Below are positions 1 through 14,105 of a DNA stretch of 64,000 bases, piece by piece. Every line of letters begins with the position of its first letter. Positions within the stretch are counted from its first letter, which is position 1. The translations under genes and the position numbers were made by a program. The DNA is taken from the NCBI GenBank assembly GCA_963748485.1, contig CAVVJF010000009.1, positions 1,240,001 through 1,304,000 of the forward strand, written 5' to 3'. The notes under the pieces were generated by a model. It was not told the DNA's origin, made no database searches, and saw only the letters and a list, made by a program, of their open reading frames with translations. Source of the stretch: DASRWT01 sp963748485. Its GTDB lineage: Bacteria > Methylomirabilota > Methylomirabilia > Rokubacteriales > CSP1-6.

Positions 1-45
1 ACGAGGCGGGACTGTGCTGGCACCAGAACGCCGATTTCGGGTAGC

Positions 46-1167
46 ATGCGGGACGTGCGCACCGATCTCCTGACCTTCGATCACGCGAAGCGGCTCGCCA
101 AGCGGCACGGGACGCCGCTCCTCGCGCTGTCCCGCTCGGTGCTCCGCGAGAACTTCGAGGCGCTGCAGAAGAGCCTCCCCAACGTCACCCTCTACTACGC
201 GATCAAGGCCAATCCCCACCGCGAAGTCCTCCGGATCCTCCGCGGCGCCGGCAGCCGCTTCGACGTCTCCTCGATGGAGGAGATCCGGCTAGCCCGGCGG
301 GCCGGCGCTCCCGCCGACGACCTCCTCTACACCAAGCCCTTCAACAAGCCGGAGGAGCTCCGGTTCGCCCACGAGGCCGGGCTCACCTGGTTCGTGGTGG
401 AGAACGAGGGCGAGGTGGCCAAGCTCGCCGCCCACGCCCCGGGCGCCAACCTCCTCGTCCGGCTCCGGGTGTCCAACAAGGACGCCGTCGTGGACCTCTC
501 CTACAAGTTTGGGGCCCAGGGCGACGACATCCTAAGGCTTATTCAGGCCGCTCGCCGCGCCAAGCTCCGTCCGCGTGGGCTGTCCTTCCACGTGGGCTCG
601 CAGTGCACCAACCCCTTCGCCTATGCGGACGCCCTCGCCAGCTGCCGGCAGCTCTTCAACCAGGCGGCGTCCAAGCGCATCATCCTGGACACCCTCGACA
701 TCGGGGGCGGCTTTCCCGTCTCCTACGTCGAGAGCGTCATGCCCATCGACCGCTTCTGCGAGCCCATCGCGGAGGCCATCGAGAAGTACTTCGACCAGAT
801 CCGGGTCATCGCCGAGCCGGGGCGCTTCCTGGTGGCCAACGCGGTCTGGCTCATCACGCAGGTCATCGGGCGGGCCAAGCGGGGCGGCGTACCCTGGTAC
901 TACATCGACGACGGGCTCTACGGCAGCTTCTCCGGCAAGCTCTTCGACCACTGCGAATACGTCATCCAGTCGGAGCGGGACGGCTCGCGCGAGCTCTGCG
1001 TGATCGCCGGCCCCACCTGCGACTCCTTCGACGTCCTCTACACGGACCGGGCGCTCCCGCCGGCTGAGATCGGCGATCTCCTGATCGTGCCCGGCATGGG
1101 CGCCTACACCAACGCCAGCGCCAGCACGTTCAACGGCTTTCCCCTGGCTCGCCTGGTCGCCTTCTAG
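46..1167 (+). CDS. Type III PLP-dependent decarboxylase (ornithine/lysine decarboxylase family)
   Basis: A 373-residue fold-type III (alanine-racemase-fold) decarboxylase. The PLP-binding lysine is in YYAIKAN (about residue 54). HVGSQC, DIGGGFP and the phosphate-binding EPGRFLVANA follow in the family order, and GPTCDSFD near residue 323 carries the Cys and Asp that complete the active site across the dimer in ornithine decarboxylases. The expected reaction is decarboxylation of ornithine (or lysine) to putrescine (or cadaverine) in the cytoplasm. The gene lies 26 bases upstream of spermidine synthase, so putrescine production feeding spermidine synthesis is the simplest reading. Substrate choice between ornithine and lysine cannot be settled by eye. 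The first in-frame ATG is used; no strong ribosome-binding site precedes it. The 45 bases before it hold nothing recognisable. Confidence 0.88.
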   Translation: MRDVRTDLLTFDHAKRLAKRHGTPLLALSRSVLRENFEALQKSLPNVTLYYAIKANPHREVLRILRGAGSRFDVSSMEEIRLARRAGAPADDLLYTKPFNKPEELRFAHEAGLTWFVVENEGEVAKLAAHAPGANLLVRLRVSNKDAVVDLSYKFGAQGDDILRLIQAARRAKLRPRGLSFHVGSQCTNPFAYADALASCRQLFNQAASKRIILDTLDIGGGFPVSYVESVMPIDRFCEPIAEAIEKYFDQIRVIAEPGRFLVANAVWLITQVIGRAKRGGVPWYYIDDGLYGSFSGKLFDHCEYVIQSERDGSRELCVIAGPTCDSFDVLYTDRALPPAEIGDLLIVPGMGAYTNASASTFNGFPLARLVAF

Positions 1168-1193
1168 CCCGGCGCGCCCCGCAAGGAGATTTC

Positions 1194-2087
1194 ATGCCCA
1201 GCCCCGCCGAGCGCATCAGCGAAAGCTCGATGACCGATCTGTGGAATCTCTGGTTCACCGAGCAGCACCGGCGCCGGGTGGGCCTCACCATCAAGATCAA
1301 GCAGCTGCTCTACACGGCCAAGAGCCCCTATCAGCGCATCGACGTGCTCGACTCCTACGAGTTCGGGCGCATGCTCGTCCTCTACGGCTCGATCATGGTC
1401 ACCGAGAAGGACGAGTTCGTGTACCACGAGATGCTCTCGCACGTGCCCCTCTTCGCCCACCCCAATCCCAAGCGCGTCCTCATCATCGGCGGCGGCGACG
1501 GCGGGACACTGCGGGAGGTCATGCGGCACAAGGGCGTGCGGGCGACCATGGTCGAGATCGACGAGATGGTGGTGCAGACTTCCCAGAAGTACCTGCCGTC
1601 CATCGGCACCGCGTTCAAGAATCCCCGCGCTCAGGTCCTTTTCGAGGACGGCGAGCGATACATGGCCAACTGCAAGGAGAAGTTCGACGTGATCCTGGTG
1701 GACGCCTCGGACCCGGTCGGCCCCGCGGAGGTGCTCTTCCAGAAGCCGTTCCACAAGAACGTGGCGCGGTGCCTCAACCCGGGCGGCATCTTCGTGACCC
1801 AGTCGGAATCGCCCTTTTTCCACCAGAAGACGGTGAAGGGTATACAGCGGAACCTGCGGGAGATCTTCCGTCTGGTGCGGCTCTACACCGCGAACATCCC
1901 CACCTACCCGAGCGGGTTCTGGAGCTTCTCCCTCTGCTCGGACAAGGTCGATCCGGTGGCGCAGTTCAAGGAGAGCCGGGTGAAGAAGGCCAACCTCAAA
2001 TTCAAGTACTACAACGCCGCCCTCCACCGCGCGTGCTTCGCTCTGCCCTCGTTCATGCTCGAGGGAGGCGAGGACCTGGGCCTGTGA
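1194..2087 (+). CDS. speE: Polyamine aminopropyltransferase (spermidine synthase)
   Basis: A 297-residue spermidine synthase. It transfers the aminopropyl group of decarboxylated S-adenosylmethionine to putrescine. Visible signatures are LYGSIMVTEKDEFVYHEM, the nucleotide-binding glycine loop IIGGGDGGTLREV (about residue 97), VEIDEMVV, the catalytic-region ILVDASDPVGPA and YPSGFWSF towards the C-terminus. Length is normal for the family. AAGGAG lies eight bases before the ATG. It follows the decarboxylase gene by 26 bases and its stop overlaps the start of the next methyltransferase (GTGA), so the three genes form one operon. No adenosylmethionine decarboxylase gene is visible in the window. 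Confidence 0.95.
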   Translation: MPSPAERISESSMTDLWNLWFTEQHRRRVGLTIKIKQLLYTAKSPYQRIDVLDSYEFGRMLVLYGSIMVTEKDEFVYHEMLSHVPLFAHPNPKRVLIIGGGDGGTLREVMRHKGVRATMVEIDEMVVQTSQKYLPSIGTAFKNPRAQVLFEDGERYMANCKEKFDVILVDASDPVGPAEVLFQKPFHKNVARCLNPGGIFVTQSESPFFHQKTVKGIQRNLREIFRLVRLYTANIPTYPSGFWSFSLCSDKVDPVAQFKESRVKKANLKFKYYNAALHRACFALPSFMLEGGEDLGL

Positions 2088-2875
2088 CCGCCGACGCCGT
2101 CCGCTCCCGGCGCGGCCAGTACTCGGCACCGCGCTACTACGAGATCGCCTTCGACATGAACCGGAAGCAGGAGGTGGACTTTCTCGTCCACGCCTTCCGG
2201 ACGTACGCGCGCCGCCCGGTCTCCTCCGTGCTCGACATCGCCTGCGGGACGGGGCCCCACCTGATCCGCCTGGCCGAGCGCGGCTACCGGATGAGCGGGC
2301 TCGACCTCTCCCCGGAAAACATCGCCTTTCTCCGCGAGCGCACCGCCGCGAAGGGGCTCCCGGTGGCCCTGCACGTGGGCGACATGACCCGCTTCCGGCT
2401 CCCCCGCGCGGTGGACGCGGCCATCTGCATGCAGGACTCGCAGGGCCATCTGCTGACCAACGAGGTCATCCTCGCCCATCTCCGTCACACCGCCCGCGCC
2501 ATCAAGAAGGGCGGCCTCTACGTGTTCGACCGTTACATGTGCTCGTCCTGGACCGACCCGGCCCGGCGCTGGTCCTGGACGCGCCGACGCGGCGGCGCCA
2601 CCGTCCGGGCCACCTTCGAGGCTCTCAAGGACCTGAACCCCGTCACCCAGGTCTTCTACGAGGACATGGAGCTGGAGGCGCAGGAAAATGGCAGGCGGCA
2701 CGTCTACCGCCAGCGTCACGCCTCCCGGATGGTCTTCCCGCAGGAGCTGCGCTCGCTCGTGGAACTAGCCGGTGGCTTCGATCTAGCGGAATGGTTCTAC
2801 GGCTTCAAGCCCCGCCTCAAGCTGGACGGGGCCCACCACCCCCTGCTGATGGTGGTGGTGCTGCGGAAGAAGTAG
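2084..2875 (+). CDS. Class I SAM-dependent methyltransferase
   Basis: 263 residues, read from a GTG that overlaps the speE stop codon (GTGA) with a GAGGGAGG stretch 10-20 bases upstream. The SAM-binding motif I is VLDIACGTGPHLIRLAERG (about residues 46-64), followed by MSGLDLSPENIAFLRER (motif II) and HVGDMTRFRLP. The C-terminal half has a beta-rich insertion typical of small-molecule methyltransferases. The substrate is not recognisable. Translational coupling to spermidine synthase suggests, but does not show, a role in polyamine metabolism, such as methylation of a polyamine or a by-product. Confidence 0.8.
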   Translation: MTADAVRSRRGQYSAPRYYEIAFDMNRKQEVDFLVHAFRTYARRPVSSVLDIACGTGPHLIRLAERGYRMSGLDLSPENIAFLRERTAAKGLPVALHVGDMTRFRLPRAVDAAICMQDSQGHLLTNEVILAHLRHTARAIKKGGLYVFDRYMCSSWTDPARRWSWTRRRGGATVRATFEALKDLNPVTQVFYEDMELEAQENGRRHVYRQRHASRMVFPQELRSLVELAGGFDLAEWFYGFKPRLKLDGAHHPLLMVVVLRKK

Positions 2876-2879
2876 GGCC

Positions 2880-4118
<1,239 letters not shown>

Positions 4119-4128
4119 GGGGACTCGC

Positions 4129-4836
4129 TCACGCCACGCCGGCGGAGCGGCGCGCGGCGACGACCTGGGCCTCGAGATGGCGGTGGACGGAGTCGCTGAA
4201 GTCGCCCAGATCCCGGGCGAAGCGGATCAGCATGCGGAGGTGATTCAGGGCCCGGATCACCTCCGACTTCTCCCCGGATACGCCCTTCTGGACGGCGGCG
4301 AGGGCGGCCGCCTCGAGCGCCGGCGCCAGGGTGGTGCGGGCCGCCTCGCTCCCCATCGCGCGGGTGGCCTTGAAGACCTCGATCGCCAGGTCGTAGAGGA
4401 GGCCGTGCTGGGAGGGCTCGGGCGCCACCGCCGTCGACTCGAGGCCGGGCGCCGTCGTCGCGGGGCTCGCCGCGGTGAGCATCTTGTGCACCGCCCGGTC
4501 GAGATAGTCGAAGTCGAAGGGCTTGAGCACGTAGTCGAAGGCGCCCAACTGCAGCGTCTCCTTGGCGGCATCGGTGTCGGTGTTGCCGCTCATCATGAGC
4601 ACGCCGACCCACGGGTTCGCCTCGCGGATGCGCCGGAGCACGCTGATGCCGTCCAGGTCGGGCATCCGGACGTCCAGCAGGATGATGTCGGGCCGATGCT
4701 TCTCGAGCTTGGAAAGCCCGTCGAGCCCGCCGAGGGCGCAGATCACCTCGTAGCCCTTGGGCGTGAAGAAGTCGGCGAGGAGCTGGCCGACCGGCGGCTC
4801 GTCGTCCACGACGAGGATGGTGCCCTTGGCCGCCAT
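4129..4836 (-). CDS. Response regulator: CheY-like receiver plus helical C-terminal domain
   Basis: 235 residues. The receiver domain fills about residues 6-125: the acidic pocket DDE (VVDDEPP), phospho-acceptor Asp in ILLDVRMPDLDG, the conserved Ser in MMSGN and the Lys in VLKPFDFD. After an Ala/Pro-rich linker the last 90 residues form a helical region (LLYDLAIEVFKATRAM ... ALNHLRMLIRFARDLG) that matches no DNA-binding or enzymatic output domain I recognise. No histidine kinase is adjacent, so it is an orphan regulator. It is convergent with the RlmI-like gene and lies 12 bases downstream of alaS on the same strand, so it may be cotranscribed with alaS. Confidence 0.85.
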   Translation of the reverse strand: MAAKGTILVVDDEPPVGQLLADFFTPKGYEVICALGGLDGLSKLEKHRPDIILLDVRMPDLDGISVLRRIREANPWVGVLMMSGNTDTDAAKETLQLGAFDYVLKPFDFDYLDRAVHKMLTAASPATTAPGLESTAVAPEPSQHGLLYDLAIEVFKATRAMGSEAARTTLAPALEAAALAAVQKGVSGEKSEVIRALNHLRMLIRFARDLGDFSDSVHRHLEAQVVAARRSAGVA

Positions 4837-4848
4837 CGCGCCCGCCCG

Positions 4849-7530
<2,682 letters not shown>

Positions 7531-7536
7531 GGCGCC

Positions 7537-7542
7537 ATTATA
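7537..7542 (-). promoter_or_regulatory. Possible -10 element (TATAAT) directly upstream of alaS
   Basis: TATAAT on the minus strand, six bases before the alaS ATG in the short recX-alaS gap. At usual spacing the transcript would begin at or next to the ATG, which would make it leaderless. No convincing -35 hexamer sits 16-18 bases upstream, so this is tentative. Confidence 0.35.
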
Positions 7543-7552
7543 CCGGGAGGGC

Positions 7553-8068
7553 TCAGGCTCCGGGGTCGGGCCCCTGGGGTCCCAGCACCGCGGTGATGGC
7601 GGCTCGCACCGCCCCCGCCGGGTAGCCGCGGCGCATGAGGTAGTCGTGCAGCCGCGTCGCCGCGCGGTCGGGGCGCGCCCGGAGCAAGGCGGGCAGACGC
7701 CGCCGCGCCGCTTCCAGCGCCCGCGTGGACTCGGGCACCTCGACAAAGGCGGACTCCACGGCGGCGGCCACCAGCGCGGGCGCGATGCCCTTGGCCCGGA
7801 GCTCCTGGGCGAGGCGGCGGCTGCCCACCCGCCGGCCGCGGGCCCGCGCCTCCGCCCACCAGCGGGCGAAGGCCTGATCATCCACGTAGCCCTTACCCTC
7901 GAGCTCGGCGACGACCTCGCGGGCCACCTCGGACGGGGCGCCGCGACGGACGAGTCGGGCGTGGAGATCGCGCCCGCTCCAGGCCTTGCGGGCGAGGAGG
8001 TCGAAGGCGGCCACGCGCGCGCCGCGGCCGTCGAGCGCGGGCCGGGGCTCGCGCGGACGCCGCGGCAC
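7553..8068 (-). CDS. recX: Regulatory protein RecX
   Basis: 171 residues of tandem three-helix RecX repeats: AFDLLARKAWSGRDLHARLVRRG, then YVDDQAFARWWAEARARGRRVGSRRLAQELRAKGI and a third repeat ending LMRRGYPAGAVRAAI. RecX binds RecA filaments and damps recombinase activity. The GTG start chosen lies two bases after the pilT stop; it keeps the whole first repeat. recX is downstream of recA and pilT in the same direction, so recA-pilT-recX probably form a transcription unit, an order in which pilT is an unusual guest between recA and recX. Confidence 0.88.
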   Translation of the reverse strand: MPRRPREPRPALDGRGARVAAFDLLARKAWSGRDLHARLVRRGAPSEVAREVVAELEGKGYVDDQAFARWWAEARARGRRVGSRRLAQELRAKGIAPALVAAAVESAFVEVPESTRALEAARRRLPALLRARPDRAATRLHDYLMRRGYPAGAVRAAITAVLGPQGPDPGA

Positions 8069-8070
8069 CG

Positions 8071-9285
8071 CTAGGGTCGCTTGGAGAAGGGGCCGCCGGG
8101 CGTGCCGGCCGGCCGGGCCGGCGCGGGCGCCACCGGCTTCAGCACGGTCCCGGGCAGCGCGCCGGGCTGTGCCTGCTGCCCGGCGCCGCTCGTCTCCCAC
8201 GTCATCTCGCCGGTGGAGAAGATGCCCTTCACCTTGAGGTCGAAGTCGTCCGGGTTGGTGGCGGCGTCGCGGGCGACCTCGTACGTGATGAGATCCTCGC
8301 GGTAGAGACCGAGCAGCGACTGGTCGAACGTCTGCATCCCGTACTGGGCCTGGCCGGCCGCGATGACGGAGGGGATCTGCGTGGTCTTGTCCGCCTCCTT
8401 GATGCAGTCGCGGATGAGGCCGGTACCGACCATCACTTCCACCGCGGGCACCCGGCCCTTGCCGTCGGCGCGGACGACGAGCCGCTGGGACACGATGCCC
8501 TGGACGACGGCCGAGAGCTGGCCGCGGATCTGGTCTTCCTGGTGGGGCGGGAAGGTCGAGATGATCCGGTTCACCGTCTCCGAGGCGTTCAGCGTGTGCA
8601 GGGTGGAGAGCACGAGATGGCCGGTCTCCGCGGCGTGGAGCGCCACTTCCATGGTCTCGGCATCGCGCATCTCACCGACCAGGATGATGTCCGGGTCCTG
8701 GCGCAAGGCCGCCCGCAGCGCCTGCGCGAAGGTGGTGGAGTCGTGCCCGATCTCGCGCTGGCTGATCACGCACTTGCGGTCGTTGTGCGCGAACTCGATC
8801 GGGTCCTCGATGGTGATGATGTGGTCGTTGCGGCCGCGGTTCATGAAGTCGATCATGGCGGCGAGCGTCGTAGACTTGCCGGAGCCGGTGATGCCGGTGA
8901 CGAGCACCATGCCACGGCGCTCCATGGCCAGCCGCTCGAGCACTTTGGGCAGGTGCAGATCTTCGAACGCGGGGATGCTGCCGGGGATGTGCCGCATGAC
9001 GCCCCGCACCTCGCCCTGCGAGAGGAAGAGGTTGACGCGGAACCGTCCGATTCCCTCCACCTGGTAGCCGAGGTCCTTCTCGGTGCCGCCCATCAGGTCG
9101 TTGTACCGGTCCTCGCCGAGCAGCCGCATGGCGTTGCGGCGCATGAACTCGCGCGTGATACTGGACAGGTCGTCCTGGACCTCGAGATGGCCGTGAATCC
9201 GCAGCACCGGATGGGCATCCGCCTTGAGGTGCAGGTCCGAGGCCTGCCGCTTGACCGCGTGAGTCAGCAGCTCGTCGAGTTCCAT
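8071..9285 (-). CDS. pilT: Type IV pilus retraction ATPase PilT
   Basis: 404 residues. N-terminal PAS-like domain (ELLTHAVKRQASDLHLK, the usual PilT opening), then the secretion-ATPase core: Walker A GITGSGKSTT, Asp box ITIEDPIEFAH, Walker B IILVGEMRDAETMEVAL and His box HLVLSTLHTLNA. PilT is the cytoplasmic hexamer that depolymerises type IV pili, driving twitching and DNA uptake. A C-terminal tail of about 40 residues rich in Ala/Pro/Gly follows the usual end. AGGAGG lies five bases before the chosen ATG, which is eight bases after the recA stop. No other pilus gene is in the window. Confidence 0.95.
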   Translation of the reverse strand: MELDELLTHAVKRQASDLHLKADAHPVLRIHGHLEVQDDLSSITREFMRRNAMRLLGEDRYNDLMGGTEKDLGYQVEGIGRFRVNLFLSQGEVRGVMRHIPGSIPAFEDLHLPKVLERLAMERRGMVLVTGITGSGKSTTLAAMIDFMNRGRNDHIITIEDPIEFAHNDRKCVISQREIGHDSTTFAQALRAALRQDPDIILVGEMRDAETMEVALHAAETGHLVLSTLHTLNASETVNRIISTFPPHQEDQIRGQLSAVVQGIVSQRLVVRADGKGRVPAVEVMVGTGLIRDCIKEADKTTQIPSVIAAGQAQYGMQTFDQSLLGLYREDLITYEVARDAATNPDDFDLKVKGIFSTGEMTWETSGAGQQAQPGALPGTVLKPVAPAPARPAGTPGGPFSKRP

Positions 9286-9293
9286 CGGTCCTC

Positions 9294-11423
<2,130 letters not shown>

Positions 11424-11498
11424 TGGAGTCTCCTCGGGATGTTCGCACTCGCCCGGGAGGCGGGCAGCGCGCAAGTCTCAATTCCACGCGCAATTACG

Positions 11499-11528
11499 AT
11501 TCTAGAGGGCCGATCCCTCTAAAGTCAA
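11499..11528 (-). promoter_or_regulatory. recA promoter with dyad operator
   Basis: On the minus strand TTGACT (11523-11528) and TAGAAT (11499-11504) are separated by 18 bases. The spacer and part of the -10 hold a perfect inverted repeat, TAGAGGG-N5-CCCTCTA (11503-11521). The predicted start is near 11492, leaving a leader of about 70 bases. A repressor bound to this dyad would block RNA polymerase, as LexA does at SOS genes; the motif is unlike the E. coli, Bacillus or alphaproteobacterial LexA boxes. Confidence 0.6.
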
Positions 11529-11676
11529 CGAACGGCGCGCTCCGTCCGTCACTTTCGGTCCGAATCGCACGCCGGTCAACGTCCAAATTGGAATACACCC
11601 GATTTCCCTGAAGAGGATGGAGCTACTGAAGGCATCTGAAGGGCAACTGTCGTGTGCCCGACTCACCTCGCGGGGA

Positions 11677-11818
11677 GCGTGGCGTGGAGGATGCCCGTCG
11701 GGTGGCGCCGGACGGGCGCCCCCATGCGCCGAGCCGGGGGACCCCACACCGGGCGGGGGTGGCTCGGGGCATGGGGCTGTCCGGCGACAGGACCCGACGG
11801 GCATCCTCCACGCCACGC
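11677..11818. repeat. 142-bp palindromic element (MITE/REP-like) upstream of recA
   Basis: Perfect 27-bp terminal inverted repeats at 11677-11703 and 11792-11818 (outer end GCGTGGCGTGGAGG), with further paired blocks inside (GCCGGAC with GTCCGGC, GCCGAGCC with GGCTCGG). The whole element would fold into one long hairpin. It fills much of the 427-base gap between recA and the LysM lipoprotein gene; the rest of that gap holds the recA promoter and a small palindrome TCCAAATTGGA at 11582-11592. No believable gene lies within it. Confidence 0.85.
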
Positions 11819-11850
11819 GGGCCAGGAAGACTGATCTCGGGCTCGACGCG

Positions 11851-13059
11851 TTACTTCTTCTTCCGCTGCTCCAGCCCCTTCAGGAGTCTCTCCGCCTGCT
11901 CGATGTTCTTCTTCGCGTTGGCGTGGCTGGGGTCGAACTCGAGCACGGTCTGCCACTCGCGGACGGCTTCACGCAGCTTCTCGTCGCGATAGAGCTTGAT
12001 CCCTTCGCTGTAGTGCTTGTCGATCGCCTGCGCGCGCGCCTGCTGGAGCAGCCGCGCGGAATCCTCGTAGCCCGGCTGCACCTTCGTGAGCTGGGTGAGC
12101 GTGCGGTAGGACTCGTCGTACTGGCGCTGCTCGAACTGCGCCTTGCCGTAGCGGTAGAGCGCAATCTTACGTAGATCTTGCCCTTCGCGGTCGGATGGCG
12201 TGCTCGCGAGGAGCCGATCGAGGCCGGCCAGCGCGGCGCGATACTCATTGCGCTCGAGCGCCTCGCGCGCGTCGGCGAGCAGCGGGTTCACCTCGGGCGG
12301 TGCCGGCTCCTCGCGCACGGCTTCGGGCCGGCTGGGCGTCGTGCCGGTGGCGGGCGGCGGGGTCGCTCCCGCCGGAGGCGGTACGGCGGCGACAGGCGGT
12401 AGGGGATCACGACGCGGCTCCGCCCGGGCGAAGGGAGAGCCGGGAATCTCGGGAATCTTGAGGGTCGTCCCCGCGACCAGCCGGGGATTGGGGGGAAGCT
12501 GATTGGTCTCCCAGATCACCTCCGAGCGCGACCGGTCGCCGTAGTAGCGCTGGGCGATGCTGGCCAGCGTATCCCCCGCCCGCACGGTGTAGGAGATCGT
12601 CTCGACGTCGCGCACCTCCTTCTGGAGCGCGTCGAAGGCGGTGCGGTTGAACGGGTCCATGACGAGGGCAGCCAGGAAGCGCCGGCGGGCCTCGACGTGG
12701 GAGCCGCGCTGCAGCGCTGCACGTCCCTCGTTGATGCGCTGGCTCACGCCCTGCTCGATGCGGGCCTCGAGCCTGGTCTGGCCCTGCCGGGCAGCCGCGT
12801 CGTCCTTGTTGATGAGCACCGCGATCTTCCACTGGTCCAGGGCATGGCGGAGGTCGCCCTCGCGCTCGAGCCGCTCGGCCTGGGCGCGGTGCCGCGCGGC
12901 CAGCTGCTCGCGCGGCGACGGCTCCCGGGGCGCGGCGGGGGCGGCGGGGGCCGGCCGGCTCGCGGTGGCGGCCCCGCCCGGGGCATCGCCCGGCGCGCCG
13001 GCGGTGGTGCAGCCGCCGACCAGCAGTGCCAGGACGGCGACCGTCCCCAGCCGCCTCAC
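11851..13059 (-). CDS. LysM and TPR-repeat lipoprotein
   Basis: 402 residues. The N-terminus is a lipoprotein signal with lipobox LLVGGC (Cys16). An Ala/Pro-rich linker leads to a TPR-like helical region (about 50-135), a LysM domain (about 150-200: YTVRAGDTLASIAQRYYG ... LVAGTTLKIPEI) that should bind peptidoglycan, another Pro-rich linker, and C-terminal TPR helices (about 245-395) ending in a Lys-rich tail. It is probably anchored in the outer membrane or periplasm, tying a protein-interaction scaffold to the cell wall. Its start overlaps the stop of the polysaccharide deacetylase gene by four bases (ATGA), so the two are co-expressed. Confidence 0.82.
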   Translation of the reverse strand: MRRLGTVAVLALLVGGCTTAGAPGDAPGGAATASRPAPAAPAAPREPSPREQLAARHRAQAERLEREGDLRHALDQWKIAVLINKDDAAARQGQTRLEARIEQGVSQRINEGRAALQRGSHVEARRRFLAALVMDPFNRTAFDALQKEVRDVETISYTVRAGDTLASIAQRYYGDRSRSEVIWETNQLPPNPRLVAGTTLKIPEIPGSPFARAEPRRDPLPPVAAVPPPAGATPPPATGTTPSRPEAVREEPAPPEVNPLLADAREALERNEYRAALAGLDRLLASTPSDREGQDLRKIALYRYGKAQFEQRQYDESYRTLTQLTKVQPGYEDSARLLQQARAQAIDKHYSEGIKLYRDEKLREAVREWQTVLEFDPSHANAKKNIEQAERLLKGLEQRKKK

Positions 13060-14105
13060 TTGAGCTCCTCGGCGGCAAAGACGTCGAGGTTCTTCACGAA
13101 GTCCTCGAGCGTCATCTCCGAGTAGATCTGGCTCCGATGGCCCCGCAGCGGCGAGACGAAGGCGGGGCTCCCCTGACGGCGCACGGTGAACGCGGCGATG
13201 TAGCCGTACTCCCGCGCTTTCTTCACCACGTCATCGTCCTGCCGACCATAGGGATAGGCCAGGTAGTGCGGACGGCTGCCGATACGCTGCTGGAACAGGG
13301 CCAGCGGCTGCTCGAGCTCGGCCTGCATGCGACGCGTGAACTGGGCCTCGGTCTCGTTGGGGGCGCGCCGCAGGTCGCCGTGGGTCTTGGAATGCGCCTG
13401 GATGTCGAAGCCTTCGCCGGCGAGCGTCTTGAGATCCTCCCACGAAAACGCGCTCCGGCCGGCCCCGACGTACTCGGTGTAGACGAACAGAGTGGCGGTG
13501 AAGCCCAGTTCCTTCAAGATGGGATAGGCGAACTCCCGGAAGGAGCGATACCCGTCGTCGAACGTCAGCACCACCGACTTGCGGGGCAGCTGCCGCTTGA
13601 AGCTCATGAACTCGACGAACTCCGCGAGGCTGATGACGCGGTATCCCTCCTTCTTGAGATACCGCATCTGCTCCTCGAAGGCGGACGCGGCCAGGACCAG
13701 CCGTCCCTTCGCCTGGGTGGCGAGGTTGTGATAGCAGAGGATCGGCACGAGCTGATAGCCGTTCATCTCCACGCCGGCGGGATTCCACGGCCGCACCGGG
13801 ATGATGACCTCGTCTCCCGGGGCGAAGCTGTCCCGCCCCATGTAGTCGGTGATCATCCAGGCCTTGCCGGCGTCGCCCAGATGGCGCTGCGCCAGCGTCT
13901 CCGGAGTGTCTCCCGCACGTGCAAACGTGACGATGAAGTCGTCGGAGCGGAAGGCGTCCGGCAGGGGCTCGACGCGGGCCGCCGGCGGGGGCGTCGCCCG
14001 CGGAGCGCCGGGCTCCGCCGTACGCTCCGGCGCCGCGGTGGCGCAGGCTCCCGCTACCAGTCCGATGCCGCACAACAGCGCGAGGCGCCCGAGACCGCTG
14101 CTCAC
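13056..14105 (-). CDS. LysM-linked polysaccharide deacetylase lipoprotein (NodB domain)
   Basis: 349 residues. Lipobox VAGAC at the N-terminus, a LysM-like domain (about 55-105: DFIVTFARAGDTPETLAQRHLG ... GDEVIIPV), then a NodB carbohydrate esterase domain with metal ligands in TFDDGY and HSKTH and a third motif LAYPYGRQDDD. It probably removes acetyl groups from peptidoglycan or an exopolysaccharide in the periplasm. The GTG start overlaps the stop of the adenylate cyclase gene (GTGA), and its own stop overlaps the LysM/TPR lipoprotein start, giving a translationally coupled trio of cyclase, deacetylase and LysM scaffold. Confidence 0.87.
   Translation of the reverse strand: MSSGLGRLALLCGIGLVAGACATAAPERTAEPGAPRATPPPAARVEPLPDAFRSDDFIVTFARAGDTPETLAQRHLGDAGKAWMITDYMGRDSFAPGDEVIIPVRPWNPAGVEMNGYQLVPILCYHNLATQAKGRLVLAASAFEEQMRYLKKEGYRVISLAEFVEFMSFKRQLPRKSVVLTFDDGYRSFREFAYPILKELGFTATLFVYTEYVGAGRSAFSWEDLKTLAGEGFDIQAHSKTHGDLRRAPNETEAQFTRRMQAELEQPLALFQQRIGSRPHYLAYPYGRQDDDVVKKAREYGYIAAFTVRRQGSPAFVSPLRGHRSQIYSEMTLEDFVKNLDVFAAEELK

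Noticed and set aside
11623..11811. Small open frames of 60-110 residues on both strands of the palindromic element
   Set aside because: Both strands give near-identical peptides (for example VEDARRV) only because the DNA is self-complementary; no start context or conservation.
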